Assembly (NCBI GenBank): GCA_905215155.1 | Contig: CAJMPJ010000071.1 | Coordinates: forward strand, 1-12,303 | Reading direction: 5' to 3' | Source: an uncultured bacterium | GTDB lineage: Bacteria > Bacillota > Clostridia > Lachnospirales > Lachnospiraceae | DNA: 12,303 bases | Shown: positions 1-8,106 of the stretch, one piece after another | Layout of the letters: the number at the start of each line of letters is the position of its first letter | Position numbering within the stretch: position 1 is the stretch's first letter | Notes under the pieces: model-generated | Database searches by the model: none | What the model saw: the letters and a program-made list of their open reading frames with translations, nothing else | What the model was told of the DNA's origin: nothing | Program-made: the position numbers and the translations under genes

Positions 1-35
1 CTACCGGCTACCTAACGGCTAAAATACAATTTGCG

Positions 36-57
36 AAAAAATCTTGACACTATCAAG
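36..57 (-). terminator. Candidate intrinsic terminator after the RDD gene
   Basis: On the minus strand a short perfect inverted repeat, CTTGA-TAGTG-TCAAG (positions 57 to 43), is followed directly by A and a run of six T before C. The site lies about 80 bp beyond the RDD stop codon, where the operon would be expected to end. The stem is only 5 bp and not GC-rich, so termination may be weak. No other hairpin with a T-run is visible between 1 and 133. Confidence 0.45.
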
Positions 58-133
58 GTTCTCTTTTTCATAAATCAGTAAAGAAGCCAGTCATTGTATC
101 AATTAGCTTCCGTGGAGAAGCAAATAATCTGAA

Positions 134-517
134 TTACTGAATTTCTTCTATCTCTAAAATCCCATCATAAAACATCTTATGTCTGATACAATAGTATATC
201 AACGTTATTGGCCAAAGCGCACCACTCGCCAATATTTTCAATAAGCTATGTTTAATAGCAAACCCTATTGTATCTTTTTTATACCTTAAATTGAATTTAA
301 CAATCTTTTTCCCAAAACTCCTTCCTTTAAAAAAATAATCTTGTACGAAGATATATAAAAATAATAATATGCAATAGACAACAAGCCAGCCATCTGATAT
401 CTGAAATACCGTATCTATATACTTCATAATTATCCCAACTGGATATAAAGAAAAGATAATAGTGTAAATTATGGAAAAAATTACGTAATCAATTATTGTT
501 GCAAAAAAGCGCTTCAT
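134..517 (-). CDS. RDD-family membrane protein, candidate immunity protein for the Rhs toxin
   Basis: This 127-residue protein has two long hydrophobic stretches (about residues 4-32 and 43-62) and a third near 92-112. It carries RDD-family signatures: K-R-F-F-A-x-x-I-D-Y at the start (Arg3, Asp10), a central F-x-G-R-S-F-G-K-K segment (about residues 63-71) and a late H-K-M-F-Y-D-G segment. It is an integral membrane protein. RDD proteins are a broad family of mostly unassigned or transport-related function. It starts 17 bp after the Rhs stop codon, with an AGAGAGG ribosome site 7 bp before the ATG, so it is co-transcribed and probably translationally coupled. Its base composition is very AT-rich (15-19 G+C per 60 in two counted lines), matching the toxin end of rhs rather than the spike genes. 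The last-gene position next to a polymorphic toxin suggests immunity against a membrane-acting toxin. The family call is firm; the immunity role is inference. Confidence 0.82.
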   Translation of the reverse strand: MKRFFATIIDYVIFSIIYTIIFSLYPVGIIMKYIDTVFQISDGWLVVYCILLFLYIFVQDYFFKGRSFGKKIVKFNLRYKKDTIGFAIKHSLLKILASGALWPITLIYYCIRHKMFYDGILEIEEIQ

Positions 518-534
518 AGTTTTTCCTCTCTCAA

Positions 535-3500
535 TTAATTGCTTGCTTCACATTTAGTAGCATTACTTGGGTTGGCAACAGGACCAATTACAATATAGGG
601 TATCGTAGGATTCTTTTTATTACCTCCATCGGTACTTCTTGACTCGCCTTTCGTTGCATTGCTAGGATTGGCAACAGGGCCAATTACAATATTAGGTGTT
701 GTAGGAATCTTTCTTCCAATGGCACTGAGATTTATATCCAAATTGATTTCTCCTCCCACTCCAAGATAAGCACCTATACTATTAGTTAAAATAATGTCTT
801 TTTCCCCACTATCTGTACCTATTACAATTCCCCCAATTTGGACATTTGCATAGGCTATATTTTCTTTATGTTTTCCTGAAGAAGCGTATCTTGTTCCTGT
901 TACACCTACCTCACCATTAAGAAATGGAGTTACGTCTACAGCACCACCTAAATTCATGGATTCTGTCCACTCGTTTACATCCAAACTATCAAAAGTATAA
1001 TAACGCAAAAGCCCTAATTCGGCACCAACCCCAAGCACTTTTACTTTAGCCTTTGCTCCTGTACCAGCGTTTATTGATAAATGTAATATTTGATCTGACT
1101 TCTTTGGAACTTCTGGCTTTTTTCCATCTAAATCAACTAAATTAATGGAATTTCCCCAACAGTATTCATAGGAATTCAAAGTAAATGGCTGTTCAATGGT
1201 TCCTTTTATAATATCCTCTCCAGCAAATCTCCCAATTCCCGGAAAATATTCTCTTGCTTGCGCAAAATATGTATTTGCTATGCTGTCGCTTTGATATCCT
1301 GTATACCCAAACGGCTGAACCTCTCCCTGCGTTTTATACAAATCCTGTCCAAACTCATCATACCCATATATAGTCTGATGTTTATCCTGAGTCCCGGTCA
1401 AACGAACCGTACTCCCCAGCTCGTCCTGCAGAAAAATATACCCATGTTCTCTTTCTATCAAAAATAAAACATTGTTGTTATCCCAGACATAACTTTGTGA
1501 GTCCATGCTATCTCCTGTTGTCTCTGTCTTTTCCAGTAAATTATAATAATTTCTGGTCAAATCCAGAAGATAATTCGTTTCTCTCATCGGCTGTTCCATC
1601 ATCAGCATTTCCGCCTGAAGGCCACGATTAGACTCTAAAACAGAAACAGAAAATTCCTGTCTTCCAATCCGGTTTCCCAGCCCGTCATAATGGTACTTGG
1701 CCGCCTGTCCTTTGTTATTAAAAGCTGCCGCTAACCGGTTCGTCTCATCATATATGTACCGATTGGACTCTTCCAGTCCATAAAGAACAGCAGTCAAATT
1801 TCCTCTATCATCATACTTATAGGATGGTTCCGGGAAAATCCCCTCCTCACAAATCAGTTGGTTTGCCGCATTGTAATTATAACGAATATTCTTTGTCCCT
1901 GCCTGCTTTCTGATCCGGTTTCCAAAAGCATCATACTCGTATCGGCTTATACGTTCCCGATCCTTAATCACTTCTGTAAGCCGGTTCATCGAATCATATT
2001 GATACTGATAAAAACCGCTCTCCTCCTGAACTATCCTGCTCATTTCTCGAAAAATTCCATCTGTAGAAAAAACATCAGCCTGCCGCCGCTTCCTTATGGA
2101 AGTTTTATTTCCCATAAGATCGTAATCGTATTCATATTGATCTAGCATTTTCCCGTCCTGTTGATGAGCCAGGCTGCTTAGCTGTCCCATAGAATTATAA
2201 CCATAACTGGTAACTATTCCATTGGGAAAAATCTTTTTTGATAGATAGCCATTCTCATCATAAGAATAATAAATTTCTCTCTCTCCTTCTGTCAGTCTAA
2301 TTAAGCGAATCAACTCATCATATTCATAAGATACGGTTCGTCCATCTGGATAGATCAACGCTTTCCTCTCTCCCAATTTTCCCCACTGATAAGACATTTC
2401 ACGTCCTTTATAATCAATGATTTTCTTTGCTCTTCCAACTTCATCAGGCTCAATCCTAGTTGTTCCCAGCCAATCCTGTATTTCAATTAACTGCCTTAAG
2501 GGATTGTAAGTGAACGCAACGCTGCGTCCGTCATGATAGGTGACCTGTTCCATTTCTCCCTGCGGATTGTAAGCGTAATTGGTTTCATATCCTTCCCCGT
2601 CCGTTTTCATGGTCATTTTTCCTGCCAGGTCATAGGTAAAATGCTCCTTAATGCCAAGGGGATTGATAATTGTCTTAATTTTCCCAAGCACATTGCGTTC
2701 ATATTGAGTCACATGGATCTGATTTTCATCAAGAATGTTCTTCCCACTGAAAGTCTCCTCTCCATTTAACAGGACCTTCTTTCCCTCATGCTGACAAATG
2801 GTAACCAATTCTCCCATATCATCATAAGCATACTCCGTCCGGTTTCCTGCCGCATCAATCACTGAAGTCAGTCTCCCCCCCGGAGAGTATTCATAATGGG
2901 TTACATGCCCCAAGGGGTCCGATATGGAAGTCACTTTTCCCACAGCATTGTATGTATAGCTCTTTTCCTGTCCAAAACTGCTTTTTACCCTTATTGGCTG
3001 ATTCACACAGTCATAGGTAATTTCAAGAAAATCCCCTTTATGGTTCTGGCGGCGTATCAGATTCCCATTATTGTCATACAAATAGGCTTCCGATGTTCCA
3101 TCGGGATAAATAATTCTGGACAAATCCCCGCCCTTGGCATATTCATAAACGGTCTGTCGCATCTCAGGATCTGTCTTACAAATACATTTTCCCAATTCAT
3201 TATACTCATAACAGGTCTTATTCCCCAAAACATCTGTCTCACTGATCAGCTGTCCCATCTCGTCATAAACATAGGTATGAGATTTTCCCATGGCATTTGT
3301 AAGTCCAATTAAATGCCCTTCCATATCATACTCATACCTGGTTGCTACACCAGAAGGATCCGTTATTTTTGTCATCCGGTTGCGTTCATTATACCCCATG
3401 ACTGTGCGGTTCCCATTGGGATCTGTTATCGCAGTACAGTTCCCATTGGAATCATATTCATAGTGAATGATTCCTCCTGTGGGAAGTTTGATCTGTTCCA

Positions 3501-5565
3501 TACGGTTCAAACTATCATAAGCGTAAGCCAGTTCTCCTCCGTTTGGCAGAATCCGGCGGGTCACATTCTGCAGCTGGTCATATTCTATGGTGAATTTCTC
3601 CCCGTCCGGTCCAGTGTAAGCTTCCACCATATTCATACAATTATAGCTCTGACTGATAACGGCTCCATTAAAATCTATGATTTTTTCCACTTTTCCATTT
3701 TTCGTGTATTCATAAATACGCCGTTTCCCTTGTGCGTTAATAACGCCAGTTATCCTGTCACCTGTATCATATTCATAACTTGTACTGTTTCCATTCCCAT
3801 CAACAGTTCTCACTATCCTATTTAACGCATCATAACCATAGCTGGTTGTATTCTTAGACCCATCCATAATTCTAGAAATATTACTATGCTCATCATATTC
3901 TAGGTAGATATGGCTTTTATCTTTTTGAACAACCTCCTTTACTCTACCCTGCGTATCATAAATAAATTCCTGTTCTCTTCCCAATGCATCCTCCATATGG
4001 AGTAGATTCCCTTTGTTATCATATGTGTGTTTTATTTTCATTACTCCATTTACTGATAATACCAGTAGGCGGTTATTCACATCATATGTCATGCTATGTT
4101 TACAACCGTCTGGATAGATAATCTGGGACAAATTTCTTTTATCATCATAAGCTAATTTTATCATGTTTCCGTTCTTGTCGACATACCTAATCAACTGGTT
4201 CCTGTCATTATATACAAATGTTTCCTCTCCATCCTCATAGATGGTACGGATATTACGCATTTTCTTATCACTTTCATATATAATCAGGTTCCCATTTTGC
4301 TCTTTCATGTATGTACGGTTATTCTTATCATCATAGCGTAGTTCTACCACGCCTCTATCCGGCAGTGTCTGCTTCACCACACGGTCAGCCTCGTCATATT
4401 CGTTTTTTACGCCTACAATATTTCGAGGTATCACAACCCCATTGAGCTTTCCATTCTCATTATAATCATATGTATATGTACAGCCGCTTGAATTGATAAA
4501 CCAACGAAGTCTCCCATACTGATATCTTAATTTCACCTTTCGCCCGGTATAGTCCTCCACATAAATCAGTTTCTTTTCCTTGTTATATGTATAGTTTATC
4601 TGACCGCCTGTTCCGTTTACCACACTCTCCAGAAATCCATCCTCATTATACATAAATATCCGGCGGTTGCCGTTTTTGTCTCTTTGGGTACACAGCCTGC
4701 CATCGCAGTCGAACTCATAAACAGTCCCTTCCTCCCTCTCATAAAAATACCCGTTTTCTGACTTCTTAAGACTTCCTCCATCCCCCATTACCGGGGCGTA
4801 CTCTCCCCCCAGTTTTCGGCGGTATGGAACCTCCCTTCCATCCTCCAGAACGATACCTAATAAATCTTCTCCAACAATCTTTATCAGATGCACTCCGTAA
4901 TTATGGCTCCACCCTTCTCCAATGGTTCCCTGTGAACCACAGTCCATTACATTATAAAACAACTTGAAGCTTAAAGGCATAGCACCTTTGATGATGAGGT
5001 CTTCTTTTTCATAAATATAGTTCCCGGTATTCATATTGATGGGGTCCTTACCAAAGACATGGCACATCATGTTTTCCCCTGCTGTCCAACGAACCACATT
5101 CTGATAACGCTTCAAAAAAGCCACCCAATTAATCTTTCCATCATACCCTTGCCCGGAAGTAACAGGCATGATGATTCCCCCCTTTTTGCACATCAGAACG
5201 GAACTCATGCTAATAGCATCTTCTCCACCCACTGTTTCTGATTTTGTAGCAGACACTGCAGTATTTTCCCACTTTTCCACCAGATCCATAAATCCTTCAC
5301 ACTGATGAGTGTCCTCATTTTTACGGCATTCTCCAAAGTAGGGGATATTCTCACATGCCTTGCAATCCTTGCAATTTGCCTTTTGTTTCCCGCCACTGGT
5401 ATAATTATGATTTTCCGGTAACTTTAGCTGGGTAATACAGCTGCCATTCACACAAAACAGCTTTGCTCCTTCCACTAAATACTCTGTGCTGTCCGAAGCT
5501 TTTTGCGCCTGATTAAAAGCAGTTCCAAATCCCGGCCCATAACTTAGTTTCCCTGTATCACTCAT
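535..5565 (-). CDS. Rhs polymorphic toxin with N-terminal DUF4280 (PAAR-like) domain
   Basis: This 1676-residue modular effector has a cysteine-rich DUF4280 PAAR-like domain at about residues 30-140 (CVNGSC, CKDCKAC, FGEC, LMCKKGG). PAAR-like domains cap VgrG spikes. A DUF6531-type Rhs N-terminal segment follows (DPINMNTGNY at about 174-183). Dozens of YD repeats (about 260-1355; G-x-x-x-x-Y-x-Y-D pattern) build the hollow Rhs shell. The Rhs-associated core is at about 1378-1483 (YFPGIGRF ... NSYEYCWGN ... DLDG). The 193 residues after DLDGKK are the variable toxin: glycine-rich, probably beta-rich, matching no enzyme family I recognise, and ending in a duplicated 23-residue motif. The start at 5565 (MSDTGK) is chosen over one 12 codons upstream because GGAGG lies 7 bp before it. 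The gene sits 40 bp after the 172-residue gene and 17 bp before the RDD gene. The toxin end is more AT-rich than the shell. Architecture is firm; the toxin mechanism is unknown. Confidence 0.95.
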   Translation of the reverse strand: MSDTGKLSYGPGFGTAFNQAQKASDSTEYLVEGAKLFCVNGSCITQLKLPENHNYTSGGKQKANCKDCKACENIPYFGECRKNEDTHQCEGFMDLVEKWENTAVSATKSETVGGEDAISMSSVLMCKKGGIIMPVTSGQGYDGKINWVAFLKRYQNVVRWTAGENMMCHVFGKDPINMNTGNYIYEKEDLIIKGAMPLSFKLFYNVMDCGSQGTIGEGWSHNYGVHLIKIVGEDLLGIVLEDGREVPYRRKLGGEYAPVMGDGGSLKKSENGYFYEREEGTVYEFDCDGRLCTQRDKNGNRRIFMYNEDGFLESVVNGTGGQINYTYNKEKKLIYVEDYTGRKVKLRYQYGRLRWFINSSGCTYTYDYNENGKLNGVVIPRNIVGVKNEYDEADRVVKQTLPDRGVVELRYDDKNNRTYMKEQNGNLIIYESDKKMRNIRTIYEDGEETFVYNDRNQLIRYVDKNGNMIKLAYDDKRNLSQIIYPDGCKHSMTYDVNNRLLVLSVNGVMKIKHTYDNKGNLLHMEDALGREQEFIYDTQGRVKEVVQKDKSHIYLEYDEHSNISRIMDGSKNTTSYGYDALNRIVRTVDGNGNSTSYEYDTGDRITGVINAQGKRRIYEYTKNGKVEKIIDFNGAVISQSYNCMNMVEAYTGPDGEKFTIEYDQLQNVTRRILPNGGELAYAYDSLNRMEQIKLPTGGIIHYEYDSNGNCTAITDPNGNRTVMGYNERNRMTKITDPSGVATRYEYDMEGHLIGLTNAMGKSHTYVYDEMGQLISETDVLGNKTCYEYNELGKCICKTDPEMRQTVYEYAKGGDLSRIIYPDGTSEAYLYDNNGNLIRRQNHKGDFLEITYDCVNQPIRVKSSFGQEKSYTYNAVGKVTSISDPLGHVTHYEYSPGGRLTSVIDAAGNRTEYAYDDMGELVTICQHEGKKVLLNGEETFSGKNILDENQIHVTQYERNVLGKIKTIINPLGIKEHFTYDLAGKMTMKTDGEGYETNYAYNPQGEMEQVTYHDGRSVAFTYNPLRQLIEIQDWLGTTRIEPDEVGRAKKIIDYKGREMSYQWGKLGERKALIYPDGRTVSYEYDELIRLIRLTEGEREIYYSYDENGYLSKKIFPNGIVTSYGYNSMGQLSSLAHQQDGKMLDQYEYDYDLMGNKTSIRKRRQADVFSTDGIFREMSRIVQEESGFYQYQYDSMNRLTEVIKDRERISRYEYDAFGNRIRKQAGTKNIRYNYNAANQLICEEGIFPEPSYKYDDRGNLTAVLYGLEESNRYIYDETNRLAAAFNNKGQAAKYHYDGLGNRIGRQEFSVSVLESNRGLQAEMLMMEQPMRETNYLLDLTRNYYNLLEKTETTGDSMDSQSYVWDNNNVLFLIEREHGYIFLQDELGSTVRLTGTQDKHQTIYGYDEFGQDLYKTQGEVQPFGYTGYQSDSIANTYFAQAREYFPGIGRFAGEDIIKGTIEQPFTLNSYEYCWGNSINLVDLDGKKPEVPKKSDQILHLSINAGTGAKAKVKVLGVGAELGLLRYYTFDSLDVNEWTESMNLGGAVDVTPFLNGEVGVTGTRYASSGKHKENIAYANVQIGGIVIGTDSGEKDIILTNSIGAYLGVGGEINLDINLSAIGRKIPTTPNIVIGPVANPSNATKGESRSTDGGNKKNPTIPYIVIGPVANPSNATKCEASN
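547..711 (-). repeat. Imperfect tandem duplication encoding the Rhs C-terminal tail
   Basis: Two 69-nt copies (643-711 and 547-615) lie 96 nt apart in frame. Each encodes K-x-P-T-x-P-x-IVIGPVANPSNATK-x-E; 19 of 23 residues agree. The DNA differs at 14 of 69 positions, and nine of these changes are synonymous. The linker between copies is polar (SRSTDGGNKKN-like). Translation stops four codons after the second copy. Confidence 0.9.
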
Positions 5566-5605
5566 CACAGTTCCTCCTTGTCCTTCATAAATCTTCTTCA
5601 ATAAT

Positions 5606-6124
5606 CTATACCGTTCTATCTGTCATACAAACTTCTTCCAGTTCCAGTCCAACAACTTTTCTTTCCATAACACTTTCCGCCACATCCATTCGAATAATGG
5701 TATGACTTTCCAAACCATTCCTGACACGAAACAAAGGAATACCTCTCATCTTTTGCCTGTCCAATATAATTTCACGCTGTCTAAGGCCTGGCATTTTTAC
5801 CAGACAGTCTTCTTCTTCCAGTACAGGGCAGAAATAAGAAGAGCACTCTCCTTTCTCTATATCGAATAGTACAAAAAACAAAAAAGGAATGGCTGAATCA
5901 TATAAAGCCATCACCTCCATAGCTGTACTGGAAAGCAAAAGGAATGGCTTAGCAATGATATCCGGAAATATCCCATCCATACCGAGCTTCGTGTTAAGCT
6001 GAATAAAAGGCGGCATTTTCTGGTACTCTTCCCGTGTCAGCTTCCTTACATCAATGGTTTGACTCCAATTTATAATCTGTGGAAAAGGATTCTTATCTCC
6101 GTTAGTCAATATAAAATATTTCAT
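5606..6124 (-). CDS. Imm11/DUF1629-like accessory protein of the VgrG-Rhs operon
   Basis: A 172-residue soluble protein with no signal peptide or clear membrane segment. The layout resembles Imm11 (DUF1629) proteins: an MKYFIL start, a central D-I-I-A-K-P-F-L-L-L-S-S segment followed by a helix (about residues 53-73), a Y-F-C-P-V-L strand, and a late L-F-R-V-R ... I-R-M-D-V-A-E-S segment (about 136-155). I see this as pattern similarity only. The chosen ATG at 6124 overlaps the upstream stop codon as ATGA, typical of coupled translation. A TTG at 6142 is a real alternative (178 residues), with GAGGGGG 7 bp before it. Imm11 proteins are usually immunity proteins, but this gene lies before the toxin and within the spike genes, so it could be an orphan immunity protein or a structural/adaptor factor. 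Gene is firm, function tentative. Confidence 0.6.
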   Translation of the reverse strand: MKYFILTNGDKNPFPQIINWSQTIDVRKLTREEYQKMPPFIQLNTKLGMDGIFPDIIAKPFLLLSSTAMEVMALYDSAIPFLFFVLFDIEKGECSSYFCPVLEEEDCLVKMPGLRQREIILDRQKMRGIPLFRVRNGLESHTIIRMDVAESVMERKVVGLELEEVCMTDRTV

Positions 6125-6690
6125 TCTCCCTTCATACGCCAAAGGATTTCCCCCTCTCCCTGATATCTTCCAAAAAAGGCAGTAAAATTTTCTGCCTTTA
6201 CTGTCTTTTGAAAAGCCTCCGTTTCCATGACCTCTCCTGCCAAGTCAAAGCATAACTGACGGACAGCAGCATAGTAATATTCCACACAGATTCTGCGTAC
6301 TGCCTCTTCCTCATACCTCCAGATTCTGTTGTACTGTCTCCTTAGACCTGTCATTACAGATTCTATGTCTTCTTCAAAGCATTCAAAAAAGCAGGAAGGC
6401 CGCCAATACTGTTCTGATGGAGACATATCAAAAAGAAATTTTTCATCATACAGAGACAGTAAAAATTCATAGCTTTTCGTCTGGAGACTGGTGTGGAGAT
6501 AACTGATTCCCAGCCATGACCACTCTTTCTGTTCAACTGCGGCCTGATTAAACAACCGAACAAATGCATTTACAGCCTCATCCCGGCGCTCCTTTTTCCG
6601 ATATTCTCTCTCTAGCCTACGACACTGAGAAGCAAATAACTCTTCTTCCGCATCTTTGGCGGCCCTCTCCAATGCTTTTATCCGGTCCAT
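6121..6690 (-). CDS. Unrecognised 189-residue helical protein between VgrG and Rhs
   Basis: I do not recognise this family. The first ~50 residues are strongly charged and helical (DRIKALERAAKDAEEEL, then a K/R/E-rich stretch), likely a coiled coil. The rest is rich in aromatic residues (WSWLGISYLHTSL at about 57-69; EYYYAAVRQLCFDL at about 137-150) and looks mostly helical. There is no signal peptide or transmembrane segment. The start is well supported: AGGAGG lies 7 bp before the ATG. It begins 15 bp after the second VgrG gene and its TGA overlaps the next start. Position between a spike protein and its Rhs cargo fits an adaptor or loading factor; that is inference from context alone. Confidence 0.6.
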   Translation of the reverse strand: MDRIKALERAAKDAEEELFASQCRRLEREYRKKERRDEAVNAFVRLFNQAAVEQKEWSWLGISYLHTSLQTKSYEFLLSLYDEKFLFDMSPSEQYWRPSCFFECFEEDIESVMTGLRRQYNRIWRYEEEAVRRICVEYYYAAVRQLCFDLAGEVMETEAFQKTVKAENFTAFFGRYQGEGEILWRMKGE

Positions 6691-6705
6691 TACCTTTCCT
6701 CCTGC

Positions 6706-8106
6706 TTATTGTACCTTTAGTTCTCCTCCGGTAAATGAAATCCCCTCATCAATGTCAATGCTTGTTGTCTTCTGTTTCAGATTTACGGAGGACGTTCCAG
6801 CTGCTATGAGAGAACCGGTCTCACTGGAAATCGTCAAATCATCTTTCGCCTTAATTACAATGTCATTTTGGCTTACAATCTGCACCCCTTTTGCGTCATT
6901 TAATTCAATTTTTGTTCCCTGATTATTGGTAATTACAATGGAATCTGATGTAAAACGGACTTCTTTCTGGTATTTATTCTTTATAATCTTGTGCTCCGGA
7001 TTTTTCCGGTCCAGGCTTTCCGTATCCAGATGAACGGAGCTGACCACATAAGCATCTTCTTCTCTATGTTCGGGCATGTGCAACCGGACTGCATCACCGA
7101 CCTCGGGCATACAGTACCAGCCGGTTCCATCAGGTGTAGAATAAACCGTAGAGTATGGATACCACAGATTGATATTCTGTTCCTGGTTTTCATCCTTTAA
7201 AACCTTTACCGTCACTTTGTCCTCTTTCACCTGCAGAACCTCTGCCAGGAAGGAACAACCGGATCTGTCTTCCTGAAATATTTCCAGAGAGTCCATGCCG
7301 TGTCTGGATTTTAAGTGGCATGTATGAAGCATTTCCCCTCTCTCATACCTGCTGTCTATTTTCCAGACAAGGAGTTGCAGTCCATTTACAGTCAGCTTGT
7401 CCCCAATCTGATAATCCTCCCGGCTCTGCAAGATATATTCCAGACAGTCTTCTTCCTGCATTTGGGAAAGCCCCTGCTTTCGTTTCCTTCGGTAGTCTCC
7501 CAAATCTTTTTTTACTGTATATTTCATAGAATTTGATATTTCATAGTGATCACCTTTCGGTAAATCATAAAAATATTTCACACCGTTTACCCTGGTGCTT
7601 GGTACAAGAAAACTGTGAAATCTAGCAGCCAAACGCTTTAAAAACTCCCAATCTGTTTCTCTGTGCTGAAGCACCAGTTTTTCTATGGGAGCCGAAAGAG
7701 GTCGGTTTTTGATTACACCAGAGTTCTCATACATACCTGTGATTTGTTCAAATATAGTTTCATACGTGACTGACTTGTCCTGAAAGGTCCTGAAATGCGG
7801 CTTCAAATCCATAAAGTATGTACCCGTAGTTATCTCGAGGGTCATCTTTTTTTGGTCCTTCCTGCCTTCAATCGAAAAACCAGTAACAATCCCCCAGAAA
7901 AGTGTCTGCGTTTCCCCATCTTTTCCTATTTCCTCTATTTTCTCCCATACGTCTCCAGCAAGCTGTCTTAAATAGACTTCTTCATCTTTATCTGTAATAT
8001 ATCCGCTTATTACAGCCGTGCCATGCTCATTGATTTGTCTGGTGACACTAAGTTTACTGATTTCTAAAAACTGCAGCGGTTCTGTTTTAAGATTGTATTC
8101 TTTCAC
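6706..8106 (-). CDS. VgrG/gpD-like spike protein (second paralogue)
   Basis: This 466-residue protein belongs to the VgrG/Pvc8/phage late control D group, which forms trimeric spikes at the end of injection machines. Residues ~1-270 are the gp27-like part, marked by H-R-E-T-D-W-E-F-L-K-R-L-A-A-R (about 148-162). A gp5-like OB-fold follows (about 284-360), with W-Y-P-Y-S and W-Y-C-M-P-E-V-G-D-A-V. The C-terminus (about 385-466) has short alternating repeats (IELNDAKGVQIVSQNDIVIK, LTISSETGSL) typical of the beta-helix needle. No extra effector domain is attached. The start is GTG, with GGGGAGG 6 bp upstream, and overlaps the end of the preceding gene by 20 bp. It shares the motif and order of the 528-residue paralogue at the operon start but is clearly divergent. 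Family call is firm. Confidence 0.92.
   Translation of the reverse strand: MKEYNLKTEPLQFLEISKLSVTRQINEHGTAVISGYITDKDEEVYLRQLAGDVWEKIEEIGKDGETQTLFWGIVTGFSIEGRKDQKKMTLEITTGTYFMDLKPHFRTFQDKSVTYETIFEQITGMYENSGVIKNRPLSAPIEKLVLQHRETDWEFLKRLAARFHSFLVPSTRVNGVKYFYDLPKGDHYEISNSMKYTVKKDLGDYRRKRKQGLSQMQEEDCLEYILQSREDYQIGDKLTVNGLQLLVWKIDSRYERGEMLHTCHLKSRHGMDSLEIFQEDRSGCSFLAEVLQVKEDKVTVKVLKDENQEQNINLWYPYSTVYSTPDGTGWYCMPEVGDAVRLHMPEHREEDAYVVSSVHLDTESLDRKNPEHKIIKNKYQKEVRFTSDSIVITNNQGTKIELNDAKGVQIVSQNDIVIKAKDDLTISSETGSLIAAGTSSVNLKQKTTSIDIDEGISFTGGELKVQ

Noticed and set aside
108..123. GCTTC-TCCACG-GAAGC inverted repeat just after the RDD gene as the terminator.
   Set aside because: It is a 5-bp stem with no T-run after it on the minus strand; the repeat at 43-57 with six T is a better candidate.
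2875..2881. G7 run inside rhs as a phase-variable frameshift site.
   Set aside because: It is short, encodes an ordinary glycine-glycine-arginine stretch, and the frame is intact through it.
2896..3825. Long plus-strand open frames of 138 and 170 codons opposite rhs.
   Set aside because: They are antisense shadows of the YD-repeat region: no ribosome sites, no family features, and the minus-strand Rhs frame explains the sequence.
1700..4700. Many similar short DNA words inside rhs, possibly a CRISPR-like or satellite array.
   Set aside because: Spacing is irregular and the words encode the degenerate YD motif; there are no identical repeats with unique spacers.
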